From a bacterium UBA7470 (GTDB taxonomy: Bacteria; Pseudomonadota; Gammaproteobacteria; Burkholderiales; Burkholderiaceae_C): a stretch of 5,192 bases of DNA. Location: the NCBI GenBank assembly GCA_002479815.1, contig DLPA01000105.1, forward strand, positions 279 through 5,470, in the 5' to 3' direction. Position 1 is the first letter of the stretch, and every line of letters begins with the position of its first letter. Made by a program: the position numbers and the translations under genes. The notes beneath the pieces are model-generated. The model was not told the origin of the DNA, did not search any database, and saw only the letters and a program-made list of their open reading frames with translations. Shown here piece after piece: positions 1 through 5,192 of this stretch.

Positions 1-473
1 AACGCAATCACCGAGCCGCTGAAGGTGATGGCCCCAATCGCAGCGCCCAAGAACAGCTCCAAACGGTTGCCTGTTGGAATGGGTGGCACGCTGCCGTCGC
101 TGCCTTTTTGCACGATTTGGAATGCCGCTGGCTCGGTGGCGGCGGCAATGGCGATGAACACCGCTGCCAAACCAATCATGCTGTGCATGAAGGCCACCAG
201 TTCGGGCATCTTGGTCATCTCGACCCGCTGGGCCATGATGGAACCTGCTGCACCACCGACCAACAAGCCACCCAAGACATACACCATGCCCTGACCGCTG
301 CCGCCCGACAACTGCACAATCAAGGCCGCCGTGGTCAGCACCGCAATCGCCATGCCGATCATGCCGAACAGGTTGCCACGGATAGAAGTCGTGGGGTGCG
401 ACAAGCCTTTCAGCGCCTGAATGAAACAGACCGACGCTATCAAATACAAGAGCGTGACGATGTTCATGCTCAT
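1..473 (-). CDS. pntB: NAD(P) transhydrogenase subunit beta PntB, N-terminal part (cut by window edge)
   Basis: This is the N-terminal 157 residues of the membrane beta subunit of proton-translocating transhydrogenase, which moves protons through the inner membrane while NADH reduces NADP+. Several hydrophobic helices are visible, at about residues 4-22, 35-55, 61-78, 92-112 and 139 to the edge. The segment MPELVAFMHSMIGLAAVF (89-106) matches the PntB helix that in E. coli holds the proton-pathway histidine (beta-His91); here it is His97. LELFLGAAIGAITFSGSV (138-155) is also typical of the family. The C-terminal NADP(H)-binding domain lies outside the window. The ATG at 473-471 overlaps the pntAB stop in an ATGA arrangement, which suggests translational coupling. 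An AGGAG at 485-481 sits 7 bases upstream. A second in-frame ATG two codons later is possible but is placed less well. Confidence 0.96.
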   Translation of the reverse strand, partial: MSMNIVTLLYLIASVCFIQALKGLSHPTTSIRGNLFGMIGMAIAVLTTAALIVQLSGGSGQGMVYVLGGLLVGGAAGSIMAQRVEMTKMPELVAFMHSMIGLAAVFIAIAAATEPAAFQIVQKGSDGSVPPIPTGNRLELFLGAAIGAITFSGSVIA

Positions 474-796
474 TTCGCATCTCCTTCAGCCTTGGCGGGG
501 GTCTTTTTCTCTTTTTTCTTGAACATTTCCAACATACGGCGCGTCACCAAAAAGCCACCGAACACGTTCACCGCCGCCAGCGCCACCGCCAGCACGCCCA
601 TGGTCTTGCCCAAGCCTGTTTCGGTGAGCGCCGCAGCCAGCATGGCACCGACGATGACAATGGCGGATACCGCATTCGTCACGGCCATCAAAGGGGTGTG
701 GAGGGCGGGAGTCACCGTCCACACGACGTGGTAGCCGACGTAAATCGCCAGCACAAAAATAATCAAATTGACGAGGGTAGGGGATACCGCTTCCAT
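470..796 (-). CDS. pntAB: NAD(P) transhydrogenase subunit alpha part 2 (membrane helices) PntAB
   Basis: A 108-residue membrane protein that corresponds to the C-terminal membrane part of the E. coli PntA protein, here a separate gene as in Rhodospirillum rubrum. Three hydrophobic helices are seen at about residues 9-27, 36-57 and 65-87. The family-typical stretch TPALHTPLMAVTNAVSAIVI lies at 29-48. The protein ends in a Lys-rich tail (92-108), probably cytoplasmic. Two adjacent ATG codons exist, at 799 and 796. An AGGAG at 808-804 is 7 bases from the second and only 4 from the first, so I chose 796. A longer reading from 886 would overlap pntAA and add a non-family leader. The gene lies 50 bases after pntAA and overlaps pntB by 4 bases, consistent with one operon whose products form one complex. 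Confidence 0.95.
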   Translation of the reverse strand: MEAVSPTLVNLIIFVLAIYVGYHVVWTVTPALHTPLMAVTNAVSAIVIVGAMLAAALTETGLGKTMGVLAVALAAVNVFGGFLVTRRMLEMFKKKEKKTPAKAEGDAK

Positions 797-803
797 CATG
801 CGT

Positions 804-808
804 CTCCT
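804..808 (-). promoter_or_regulatory. Shine-Dalgarno site of pntAB (AGGAG)
   Basis: AGGAG on the minus strand precedes two tandem ATG codons, at 799 (4-base gap) and 796 (7-base gap). It supports the second ATG and argues against the longer reading that starts at 886 inside pntAA. Confidence 0.75.
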
Positions 809-846
809 AAAAAGTGTAGGGATGTGAGGAATAAGGAGAGGATGGC

Positions 847-1992
847 TTATTTGCGCTTGACTTCGCCGCCTTGGCTCATCAAACACGCAGCCACGATGTC
901 GTCGTCCATGCTCACCGTCAAAGCAGCTGCGTCTTTGGGCAGTACCAGCTTCAAAAAGTCCAGCACGTTGCGGGCATAGAGGGCGGATGCGTCCGCGCCC
1001 ACCATCGCCGCCAAGTTGGTATAGCCCACGATCTTCACGCCATGCACGGTGACGACTTGATCGGCCACGGTCAAGGGGCAGTTGCCGCCAGGCTCTCCGT
1101 GGGGGCCGACTGGCCCTTTGCCCGCGGCAATGTCCACCACCACCGAGCCGGGTTTCATGGCTTTCACCATGTCTTCCGTCACCAGCGTCGGTGCAGCACG
1201 ACCGGGGATCAAGGCGGTACTGATGACCACATCGGCAGCCGCCACACGCTTGGCGACTTCGATTTTTTGCCGATCCAACCAGCTTTGGGGCATGGGACGA
1301 GCGTAGCCACCCACGCCTTCAGCCGCTTCTTTTTCCTCGGCGGTTTCGTAAGGCACGTCGATGAACTTGCCGCCCAAGGATTCCACTTGTTCCTTCACGC
1401 TAGGCCGCACGTCAGACGCTTCAATCACTGCGCCCAAGCGTTTGGCGGTGGCGATGGCTTGCAAGCCTGCCACGCCCACGCCCAAAATCACCACCCGCGC
1501 GGCTTTCACCGTACCGGCGGCGGTCATCAGCATGGGGAAGAAGCGTTGGTACTCGTTCGCAGCTACCATCACGGCTTTGTAGCCCGCAATGTTGGCTTGC
1601 GACGACAACACGTCCATGCTTTGCGCCCGTGTGGTGCGGGGGGCGGCTTCAAGGGCAAAACTGGTCAAGCCTGCTTTTGCCAGACGCTCCAACCCCTCGC
1701 GGTCGAAGGGATTGAGCATTCCGACCAAGGCCGTGCCAGACTTCATCAGGCCGATTTCGGCTTCGGAAGGGCTGCGTACCTTCAGCACCAAATCGGCTCC
1801 AAACGCGCCCGCTGCATCGGTGATTTCCGCACCCACTGCCGCATAAGCCGCATCGGTGACGCTAGACGCCACGCCAGCGCCCGATTGAACGCGCACCGTA
1901 TGGCCCTGGGCCACGTATTTTTTGACCGTTTCGGGGGTTGCTGCCACCCGGGTCTCGCCTGCCATCGTTTCAGCAGGTATGCCTATCAGCAT
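847..1992 (-). CDS. pntAA: NAD(P) transhydrogenase subunit alpha part 1 (NAD(H)-binding domain I) PntAA
   Basis: This is the soluble domain I of proton-translocating transhydrogenase. It binds NAD(H) on the cytoplasmic side and passes hydride to the NADP(H) domain of PntB. The 381-residue product covers the whole domain, with an alanine dehydrogenase/PNT N-terminal fold followed by a Rossmann domain. The motif around TTRAQSMDVLSS (120-131) keeps the equivalents of R. rubrum Arg127, Gln132, Asp135 and Ser138 (Arg119, Gln124, Asp127, Ser130; assigned from memory of that protein). The glycine motif GVGVAGLQAIA (171-181) is followed by an acidic residue after the second strand, as expected for NAD. 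Residues 291-301 (GKGPVGPHGEP) look like an insertion before the conserved GGNC. The ATG at 1992 was preferred because GAGGAG at 2004-1999 is 6 bases away; the ATG at 1998 would touch that site. Confidence 0.96.
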   Translation of the reverse strand: MLIGIPAETMAGETRVAATPETVKKYVAQGHTVRVQSGAGVASSVTDAAYAAVGAEITDAAGAFGADLVLKVRSPSEAEIGLMKSGTALVGMLNPFDREGLERLAKAGLTSFALEAAPRTTRAQSMDVLSSQANIAGYKAVMVAANEYQRFFPMLMTAAGTVKAARVVILGVGVAGLQAIATAKRLGAVIEASDVRPSVKEQVESLGGKFIDVPYETAEEKEAAEGVGGYARPMPQSWLDRQKIEVAKRVAAADVVISTALIPGRAAPTLVTEDMVKAMKPGSVVVDIAAGKGPVGPHGEPGGNCPLTVADQVVTVHGVKIVGYTNLAAMVGADASALYARNVLDFLKLVLPKDAAALTVSMDDDIVAACLMSQGGEVKRK

Positions 1993-1998
1993 GAACAT

Positions 1999-2004
1999 CT
2001 CCTC
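1999..2004 (-). promoter_or_regulatory. Shine-Dalgarno site of pntAA (GAGGAG)
   Basis: On the minus strand GAGGAG sits directly against an ATG at 1998 but 6 bases from the ATG at 1992. This spacing decides the start in favour of 1992, giving the N-terminus MLIGIPAETMAGETR that matches the family. Confidence 0.8.
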
Positions 2005-2140
2005 GCATTAGTGGGTAGAAATGAGAAACACTCGCGACAGCTTAATGGAACACCTCGGTTTTGTTTTAAGTATTTGTTTCTAGAAAATAGAAAATCTCAA
2101 AACAAACCTCACTTGTCCAATCTCCAAACTGCGCTTTTAG

Positions 2141-2175
2141 CTTATATAAATCAGAATATCAGAAATTACTTATAT
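2141..2175. repeat. Nested short direct repeats in the AT-rich region
   Basis: CTTATAT occurs at 2141-2147 and again at 2169-2175. Between them ATCAGAA occurs at 2150-2156 and 2158-2164, an 8-base period. The right-hand copy overlaps the candidate -10 box of the pnt promoter. They may be protein-binding sites or simply chance in AT-rich DNA. Confidence 0.45.
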
Positions 2176-2199
2176 TTTTCAAATCTTGTCTGTGGTCAA
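2169..2199 (-). promoter_or_regulatory. Possible sigma70-type promoter for the pnt operon
   Basis: Read on the minus strand, TTGACC (2199-2194) resembles a -35 box and TATAAG (2174-2169) a -10 box, each matching the consensus at 5 of 6 positions. The spacer is 19 bases, longer than the optimal 17, so this is only a candidate. If used, it would leave an untranslated leader of roughly 170 bases before pntAA. Confidence 0.35.
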
Positions 2200-2240
2200 G
2201 CGACACACCTGATGTCTTGCGCCTAGTAATATGCGGGGCT

Positions 2241-2741
2241 ATGACTCAATATCGTTGGAAACCCAGTGTCACCGTGGCCGCCATCATTGCGCATGAGGGG
2301 CGTTATTTATTGGTAGAAGAAGAAACCCCAGAGGGCTTGAGGCTGAACAATCCCGCCGGTCATTTGGATTCGGGCGAAAGTCCGATACAAGCGGTGGTGC
2401 GGGAAACCTTGGAAGAAACCACCCACCAATTCACGCCTGATGCCTTGGTCGGGATTTATATGTCGCGGTTTCAGCGCCCCGATACCCAAGAAGACATCAC
2501 CTATATGCGCTTGGCCTATACCGGCGCTTTAGGGTCGGTCGTGGCGGGTCGCTCGCTCGACACTGGCATTGTGCGCACCTTGTGGCTCAACTTAGACGAG
2601 GTACGTGCCAGTACTGCCCGACATCGCAGTCCACTGGTGTGGCGCTGCATACAAGATCATGCCCAAGGCCGGCGCTTTCCTTTGGAATTGCTCTACGCTG
2701 ATGCGTCCATTTGGACACTTGGGGCCTCTGGGACGCGGTAA
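2241..2741 (+). CDS. NudJ-like Nudix hydrolase
   Basis: A 166-residue cytoplasmic Nudix hydrolase, which would cleave a nucleoside diphosphate-linked or pyrophosphate substrate using Mg2+. The Nudix box lies at residues 40-62: Gly40, Glu46, then Arg54-Glu55 and Glu58-Glu59, the metal-binding core. The conserved glycine near its end is Thr61. The N-terminal KPSVTVAAIIAHEGRYLLVE, the NPAGHL motif, and the C-terminal RSPLVWRCIQDHAQGRRFPLE follow E. coli NudJ (YmfB), known to act on nucleoside triphosphates and on thiamine pyrophosphate or its pyrimidine precursor. The substrate here is inferred only. The start at 2241 gives the NudJ-like N-terminus; a TTG at 2217 would add eight residues without family support. 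The site before the ATG is poor (GGGG at 2235-2238, two bases away). The TAA stop touches the ATG of the following transporter gene, so the two are probably cotranscribed. Confidence 0.92.
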   Translation: MTQYRWKPSVTVAAIIAHEGRYLLVEEETPEGLRLNNPAGHLDSGESPIQAVVRETLEETTHQFTPDALVGIYMSRFQRPDTQEDITYMRLAYTGALGSVVAGRSLDTGIVRTLWLNLDEVRASTARHRSPLVWRCIQDHAQGRRFPLELLYADASIWTLGASGTR

Positions 2742-3512
2742 ATGAGCGACTTCAATCTTGCGCACTGGGCGTTGTTGGCCTGTGCGGCCTTGGGGGCGGG
2801 GGTGCTGAATGCCGTGGCGGGTGGAGGCAGTTTTTTGACGTTTCCCGCGCTGGTGTTGACCGGCATTCCCCCGATTGCTGCCAACGCCACCAGCGCCCTG
2901 GCTGTCAGTCCCGGGTATTTGGGCAGCAGTTGGGGCTTTAAGGCCGAGTTGGCCGCCTTGCCACGGCGTGTGTTGCTGCAAGAAGCCATCGTTGCCGCTT
3001 TGGGGGGCTTGGTGGGCGCGGCCCTGTTGTTGCTCACGCCCGCCAAGGTGTTCGCGGGCTTGGTGCCTTGGCTGTTGCTGTTTGCAACGGCCTTGTTCGC
3101 TTTTGGCCCCAGCCTCCTCAAACGCTTGGGCTTGGGCAGCAGAAGTCAAGACAAACACAGCATCTACCGCTTGCTGGGGCTGGCGTTTGTCGCCATTTAC
3201 GGAGGGTATTTCAATGGCGGTTTGGGCATTTTGTTGATGGCGCTGTACGCCCTGAGTGGCGAGTCTCGCATTCACACAGCCAACGCCTTGAAAAACGCCA
3301 ACTCGCTGGTGTTGTCCTTGTTGTCTGTGGCTGCGTTTGCATGGGCGGGTGCGATTGTGTGGACGCAAGGCGTGTGGATGATGGCGTGGGCCACCTTGGG
3401 TGGGTTTCTAGGCGCACGCATCGCCCGCCGCCTGTCTGCTGCTGTCGTTCGTACCCTGGTCATCGCCACAGGGTTGCTGATGTTTGTGTGGTTTTTGCCC
3501 CGTCCTCAATGA
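2742..3512 (+). CDS. TSUP family membrane transporter (TauE/SafE-type, sulfite/organosulfonate exporter family)
   Basis: A 256-residue inner-membrane protein of the TSUP family (Pfam TauE). Its members move sulfite, sulfoacetate, thiosulfate and similar anions, and most are uncharacterised, so the substrate here is not known. The first half carries the family signature GAGVLNAVAGGGSFLTFPAL (18-37) followed by ANATSALAVSPGYLGS (47-62). The second half has the matching YGGYFNGGLGILLMAL (153-168) and then HTANALKNANS (178-188). This fits the internal duplication of the family. About seven or eight hydrophobic segments are visible, including 8-30, 81-98, 104-121, 144-170, 188-206, 210-227 and 234-251. 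The ATG starts on the base after the Nudix stop, with no strong ribosome site, so translation is probably coupled. I found no sulfur metabolism gene beside it. Confidence 0.92.
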   Translation: MSDFNLAHWALLACAALGAGVLNAVAGGGSFLTFPALVLTGIPPIAANATSALAVSPGYLGSSWGFKAELAALPRRVLLQEAIVAALGGLVGAALLLLTPAKVFAGLVPWLLLFATALFAFGPSLLKRLGLGSRSQDKHSIYRLLGLAFVAIYGGYFNGGLGILLMALYALSGESRIHTANALKNANSLVLSLLSVAAFAWAGAIVWTQGVWMMAWATLGGFLGARIARRLSAAVVRTLVIATGLLMFVWFLPRPQ

Positions 3513-3574
3513 CGCTGGCAGATATGCAAGACAATCGGCTGCACATATTCGTGCGCACCTTTTATTCCTGATCC

Positions 3575-3997
3575 ATGCTGTATCAATTAACGTATGCCAG
3601 CCGCGTCGCCAAGGCGTTAGGCCCGAGTGATATCAAAGACATCATCCAAGCGTCCAAACACAACAATCACGCCAAGGGCATCACAGGTATGTTGTGTTTG
3701 GCCAGTGGTATTTTCTTGCAACAACTGGAAGGTGAGCGCAGCAATATCAATGCCCTGTACCGACACATTCAGCGAGACTCACGCCATCAGGAAGCAGACA
3801 TCTTGGATTTTGCAGAAATTCCTTACCGTCGTTTTGGTGCCTGGTCGATGGGGCTGATGACAGCGACCACTGAAAACGAACAGCTTTTTTTAAAGTATTC
3901 CAGTCAGGCGAGTTTTGACCCTTACACCATGAGCGCCAGCACGTTGCGGGCATTCTTCGATGAGATGGTTCACAACGTGCGCTGGATTACGCCCTAA
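3575..3997 (+). CDS. Short BLUF-domain blue-light sensor (PixD-like)
   Basis: A 140-residue protein with a BLUF domain (about 1-95), which binds FAD and senses blue light by hydrogen-bond rearrangement. All key positions line up without gaps with cyanobacterial PixD: Tyr7, Asn30, Gln49, Trp90 and Met92 (PixD Tyr8, Asn31, Gln50, Trp91, Met93). Typical blocks are NNHAKGITGML (30-40), FLQQLEGE (47-54) and RRFGAWSMG (85-93). The C-terminal part LFLKYSSQASFDPYTMSAST (104-123) resembles the PixD helical cap. There is no GGDEF, EAL or cyclase domain, so it probably signals through a partner protein, as PixD does. An in-frame TGA at 3569-3571 makes 3575 the earliest start. No Shine-Dalgarno site is visible. 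It lies 62 bases after the transporter gene on the same strand. Its stop overlaps the end of the convergent gene. Confidence 0.96.
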   Translation: MLYQLTYASRVAKALGPSDIKDIIQASKHNNHAKGITGMLCLASGIFLQQLEGERSNINALYRHIQRDSRHQEADILDFAEIPYRRFGAWSMGLMTATTENEQLFLKYSSQASFDPYTMSASTLRAFFDEMVHNVRWITP

Positions 3998-5130
3998 TCT
4001 CCCAAACGCAGCCGTTGGGCATAGCCCGTCATCTCCAAATACCCAAAGCCGCGCATGGTGGACGTATCGGCATCGCGCAGTTCGCTCAAGCCCTCCCAAT
4101 AAATTGCGCCAGTGCTGGCGCGGCTGTCAAGTTCTTGCGCCTCAAACTTGGCTCTGACTTCAAAGCTCCCCACAGGCGTGTGAATGCGCCAGCGCACCGG
4201 ATAACGGGCATTGGACAGCGGACTTTGCCACCATGCCAAAGGCTGCCATTGCACTTCTTGTGCTGCAAACGAGCGCACCGCTGTGCTGCCGCCCGCGCGC
4301 CAACTGCCCCCTGCCCACACCGCCGACCCATCGGCACGACGCAGGCGAAAAGCGGTCAAGGCCGCACCGTCGTGCAGGTTCATGCCGATCCAGTCCCAGC
4401 CCACGGCCTCGGGGTGCAGCAGGGTTTCGCTCCATTCATGATCGAGCCATGCCCATCCTGTCACGGATTCAGGAGGTGAGGGGCGTGCCTCTCCACCTCG
4501 CTGTGGTCGGCGCACCGTGCCACTGACGCGCAAATGCGGCAGGCTGTAATAGTGGCTGGCCTGCAATGGGTCTGGCCCTTTGCGTGAGTAGCCTTCATCG
4601 CCTTGCAAGAGCAGGGCTTGCGTGGGGGTGAGTTGCAAGTTCAGAGCCGCCTGTGCATCGCCCAAATGCGCTTCGTAGCCCCGTACCGTGCGGCGCAGCC
4701 ACCAGCCTTGCAAGCGCACATCGGTATCGTCCAAGGCCGCGACTGCACCTTGCGCCGTGGGCGAGCCGTTCCAGCGCGTCAGGGCTTGCGCGTGCCAGAG
4801 GTGCTGGCGACGCACATCGCTCAAGGCTGCATGGGCAAACAACAGTTGACGCGGCGCAAAGCGGCTTGGGGGCGTAGGCTCCTGTGCGGTGGCGATGCCG
4901 CGCGAGCGAAAAAACGTCACCTGAAATCCCAACTCATCGCCACTGGCCGTCTGCACTCGGCCTGTGGCATACCACCATTCGGTGCGATGGTCGGGATGCG
5001 CGCCGTGGTCACGCGGAAACACCAGCGTTCGTCGTTGCACCACCGGCGCGGCCTTCGCCTTGAGCGTCTGTGCCCACAGTGCCGCCAACCACGCCCGCCT
5101 AGACCAATGTCGAAGGGTCGCCTGGTCCAC
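3994..5130 (-). CDS. CrtC/AttH-type lipocalin-like protein, probably Tat-secreted
   Basis: A 378-residue protein of the lipocalin-like CrtC/AttH family, often labelled carotenoid 1,2-hydratase. Family motifs appear in order: DHGAHPDHRTEWWYATG (41-57), YYSLPHLRVSGTV (194-206), GWAWLDHEWS (225-234), IYWEGL (343-348) and GFGYLEMTGY (361-370). The N-terminus SRRAWLAALWAQTL (10-23) has a twin-arginine and a short hydrophobic stretch, with a possible cleavage after AKA (25-27), so export to the periplasm by Tat is likely. True hydratase activity is doubtful: no carotenoid gene is in view, and most relatives are AttH-like proteins that accompany FtsX-type ABC transporter genes. Such genes may lie just beyond the right edge. 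The start is GTG, supported by AGGAG 6 bases upstream. The TAG stop overlaps the BLUF stop codon from the opposite strand. Confidence 0.88.
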   Translation of the reverse strand: MDQATLRHWSRRAWLAALWAQTLKAKAAPVVQRRTLVFPRDHGAHPDHRTEWWYATGRVQTASGDELGFQVTFFRSRGIATAQEPTPPSRFAPRQLLFAHAALSDVRRQHLWHAQALTRWNGSPTAQGAVAALDDTDVRLQGWWLRRTVRGYEAHLGDAQAALNLQLTPTQALLLQGDEGYSRKGPDPLQASHYYSLPHLRVSGTVRRPQRGGEARPSPPESVTGWAWLDHEWSETLLHPEAVGWDWIGMNLHDGAALTAFRLRRADGSAVWAGGSWRAGGSTAVRSFAAQEVQWQPLAWWQSPLSNARYPVRWRIHTPVGSFEVRAKFEAQELDSRASTGAIYWEGLSELRDADTSTMRGFGYLEMTGYAQRLRLGD

Positions 5131-5136
5131 AGGGAA

Positions 5137-5141
5137 CTCCT
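5137..5141 (-). promoter_or_regulatory. Shine-Dalgarno site of the lipocalin-like gene (AGGAG)
   Basis: AGGAG on the minus strand ends 6 bases before the GTG at 5130-5128. No in-frame ATG near this position would keep the twin-arginine signal, so this site fixes GTG as the start. Confidence 0.75.
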
Positions 5142-5171
5142 AAAAGCACTTTTTTGCGATCAAATTCAACC

Positions 5172-5192
5172 ATTGTTGTTGTTATTGTTGTT
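5172..5192. repeat. AAC/GTT trinucleotide repeat at the right edge
   Basis: The plus strand reads as TTG/GTT units with one A interrupting, continuing to the window edge. On the minus strand this is an AAC-type repeat upstream of the lipocalin-like gene. In one minus-strand frame it reads seven Asn codons, a Gly codon and a TGA at 5168-5166. That could be the very end of an upstream gene or mere chance. The repeat may extend beyond the window. Confidence 0.6.

Larger units (their letters stand above)
1993..2240. promoter_or_regulatory. AT-rich divergent intergenic region between pntAA and the Nudix gene
   Basis: These 248 bases separate two divergent transcription units and should hold the control signals of both. 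The core 2041-2190 has 44 G or C in 150 bases (29%), far below the genes on either side. It contains a perfect 10-base palindrome TTTCTAGAAA (2077-2086), the palindrome TTATATAA (2142-2149), several A and T runs and short direct repeats. I see no convincing sigma70 promoter reading towards the Nudix gene. The strong composition shift could mean promoter curvature, binding by a nucleoid protein, or an old insertion; the sequence alone does not decide. Confidence 0.7.

Noticed and set aside
797..886. Upstream extension of pntAB to an ATG at 886
   Set aside because: It would overlap pntAA by 40 bases, bypass a good AGGAG site and add a leader not seen in the family.
2021..2083. A 20-residue plus-strand small open frame (ATG 2021, TAG 2081-2083) in the AT-rich region
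   Set aside because: It has no clear ribosome binding site and no known similarity. Short frames of this size are expected by chance in such DNA.
871..2226. A 451-codon plus-strand open frame opposite pntAA
   Set aside because: It is antisense to a clearly real gene. Its product is rich in His, Arg and Gly with no recognisable family, as expected from reading the complement of a GC-rich gene.
2592..3368. A 258-codon minus-strand open frame opposite the Nudix and transporter genes
   Set aside because: It spans the junction of two well-supported genes. The product is low-complexity and Gln/Arg-rich, without any domain.
3541..3566. Possible terminator after the transporter gene (GCAC, six-base loop, GTGC, then CCTTTTATT)
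   Set aside because: The stem is only four or five base pairs and the T run is short and displaced, too weak to call. The 8-base palindrome GTGCGCAC at 3551-3558 has no loop.
5102..5173. Minus-strand 24-codon frame starting at the ATG at 5173
   Set aside because: It overlaps the start of the lipocalin-like gene, ends quickly at a TAG and has no family or ribosome-site support.

Overview
The window looks like chromosomal DNA from a proteobacterium. A betaproteobacterium of the Burkholderiales/Comamonadaceae type is the best guess. The reasons are moderately GC-rich compact genes, strong AGGAG ribosome binding sites, a three-gene proton-translocating transhydrogenase and protein families common in that group. 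The lineage is inferred from general protein and codon character, because no rRNA or other marker gene is present. I see no mobile element, CRISPR array, tRNA or rRNA.

Left part (1-1992, minus strand): the pyridine nucleotide transhydrogenase operon in the order pntAA, pntAB, pntB. PntAA is the soluble NAD(H)-binding domain I. PntAB is a short three-helix membrane protein. PntB carries the remaining membrane helices and the NADP(H) domain, and it is cut by the window's left edge. Together they would couple proton re-entry across the inner membrane to hydride transfer from NADH to NADP+, supplying NADPH. pntAB and pntB overlap by 4 bases.

Middle (1993-2240): a divergent, strikingly AT-rich intergenic region (29% GC over 2041-2190) with short repeats and a possible promoter for the pnt operon.

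Right of centre (2241-3997, plus strand): a NudJ-like Nudix hydrolase, a TSUP (TauE/SafE-type) membrane transporter that begins on the base after the Nudix stop codon, and, 62 bases further on, a short PixD-like BLUF blue-light sensor with all key photochemical residues.

Right end (3994-5130, minus strand): a secreted, probably Tat-exported, CrtC/AttH-type lipocalin-like protein. It converges on the BLUF gene and overlaps its end by 4 bases. It starts with GTG behind a good Shine-Dalgarno site. Past it, at the right edge, lies a short AAC/GTT trinucleotide repeat.

Most of this is recognisable housekeeping and accessory metabolism. The items most worth a second look are the BLUF photoreceptor linked to a Nudix hydrolase and transporter, the Gly/Pro-rich insertion in PntAA, and the AT-rich divergent control region.
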